Assembly (NCBI GenBank): GCA_030731565.1
Contig: JANQTT010000006.1
Location: forward strand, 1-8,314
Length of the DNA stretch: 8,314 bases
Direction: 5' to 3'
Source: Rickettsiaceae bacterium
GTDB lineage: Bacteria > Pseudomonadota > Alphaproteobacteria > Rickettsiales > Rickettsiaceae
Position 1 is the first letter of the stretch. Each line of letters starts with the position of its first letter. A model generated the notes under the pieces. That model was given only the letters and a program-made list of their open reading frames with translations. It did no database searches and was not told where the DNA came from. The position numbers were made by a program, and so were the translations under genes. Of the stretch, positions 7,706 through 8,314 are shown piece by piece.

Positions 7706-8314
7706 TCAGTGAGTCAGCGGCGGGCCGTTTAGGCCGGAGCCGGACTCCATTATTCCTGCAACTAGTTCGCTGGTTGCGCCGCCGATGGCGCCGGAGAGGG
7801 CGGTTGATCCGAGGCTTAAGCTGTAGAGGGAGCCGGCGCCTGTGTGTAGGGCGGTTTTGCCGATGGAGCCGGATTTTAAGGAGTTGTCTTGGGCGATGTC
7901 GCCGATTTTGGATTGAGCTAGAGCTAGGCCTATGGAAAGGGCCTCGTCTTTCCAAGCCTGGCCAGGCTTATCGCCGGTTGCGCCAGCTAAACCTGTGCGC
8001 ACTGAGCCGCTGATTAAGCCTTGCTGGGCGAGAATTTTGGTGCGGCTTGCCATATCCATGCCAAGTGCAATGTCCTTTAAGCCCAGCCCATGTCCGATTC
8101 CGGCTGTCAGACCGGCAGTAGCCATATTTAGGCCCAGCCCTTTTAGCGATTCCTTGCTAGTTAAGTCTCCAGCCACTTTGCTCAAGTCAAACTGGTTATT
8201 AATTAAAGACACCGACCCCTTCGACGCTAAGCCCACCAGCGCAGACTGACCCATGGCGGTGCCGATTGTTGACATCATGCTGGCATTAGTGACTACGGCT
8301 GTAGCTCCTGCGGT
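7706..8314 (-). CDS. DUF637-like C-terminal part of a haemagglutinin/CdiA-type exoprotein (partial, 5' end beyond window)
   Basis: The frame is open from the right edge of the window (TAGATAVVTNAS before the first internal Met at 8278) to a TGA at 7706, so this is the last 202 residues of a longer protein. The sequence is Gly/Ala/Ser/Leu-rich. SVSLINNQFDLSKVAGDL, SKESLKGLGLNMATAGLTAGIGHGLG and the later ALHTGAGSLYSLSLGSTALSGAIGGATSELVAGIM follow the pattern of the DUF637 region of large two-partner-secretion adhesins and contact-dependent inhibition (CdiA) proteins. These are exported by a TpsB/CdiB partner and display a C-terminal toxin. Here the protein ends about eleven residues after SELVAGIM, with no VENN pre-toxin motif and no toxin domain, so the toxic tip appears lost or absent. 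Composition is strikingly GC-rich compared with the rest of the window (38 of 60 G+C in 7741-7800). Family assignment is from pattern memory, not from a search. Confidence 0.7.
   Translation of the reverse strand, partial: TAGATAVVTNASMMSTIGTAMGQSALVGLASKGSVSLINNQFDLSKVAGDLTSKESLKGLGLNMATAGLTAGIGHGLGLKDIALGMDMASRTKILAQQGLISGSVRTGLAGATGDKPGQAWKDEALSIGLALAQSKIGDIAQDNSLKSGSIGKTALHTGAGSLYSLSLGSTALSGAIGGATSELVAGIMESGSGLNGPPLTH

Noticed and set aside
7638..8249. Several open frames overlapping the exoprotein gene, including arginine-rich ones on both strands
   Set aside because: They are products of GC-rich DNA read out of frame; the DUF637-like frame is the one with family-like sequence and it stays open to the window edge.
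1..8314. CRISPR arrays, tRNA or rRNA genes, insertion sequences
   Set aside because: I found no regularly spaced repeats, no cloverleaf-like sequence, and no transposase reading frame or terminal inverted repeats.

Overview
The window is AT-rich and almost wholly occupied, from its left edge to about 6570, by the downstream part of a complex I (NADH:quinone oxidoreductase) operon on the minus strand. In transcription order it reads nuoG, nuoH, nuoI, nuoJ, nuoK, nuoL and the start of nuoM. The proteins have the alphaproteobacterial/mitochondrial form of complex I, and nuoH, nuoL and nuoM closely resemble what I recall of Rickettsia proteins. With the low GC and the decayed accessory genes next door, this suggests a member of the Rickettsiales, probably Rickettsiaceae. 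The genus cannot be set from the sequence alone.

Layout: 1-145 is the 5' end of nuoM, cut by the window edge. 158-6573 holds nuoL, nuoK, nuoJ, nuoI, nuoH and nuoG, packed with gaps of 5-12 bases or overlaps of 4 and 11 bases. Several ribosome binding sites lie inside or across the stop codon of the upstream gene, so translation is probably coupled. 6574-6782 is the only sizeable spacer beside the operon. It holds a weak promoter candidate for nuoG and a perfect 13-base palindrome. 6783-7127 is a PIN-domain (VapC/FitB-like) toxin gene without its N-terminus. 7128-7336 is a probable scar region, followed by the 3' part of an unrecognised plus-strand gene ending at 7606. 7706 to the right edge is the C-terminal part of a GC-rich Gly/Ala-rich protein that looks like the DUF637 region of two-partner-secretion haemagglutinin/CdiA exoproteins. 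It stops where a pre-toxin and toxin domain would normally follow.

The nuo genes make one machine: NuoG and NuoI carry iron-sulfur clusters, NuoH forms the quinone site, and NuoJ, K, L and M are membrane subunits that couple electron transfer to proton pumping. The right-hand 1.7 kb is a different kind of DNA, a small graveyard of conflict-type genes (toxin of a toxin-antitoxin pair, contact-dependent-inhibition-like exoprotein) next to a housekeeping operon. I do not see a clear new biological system. The most interesting points are the two facing genes that both lack their 5' ends, and the exoprotein tail that ends before its toxin with a sharp GC change at its stop codon.
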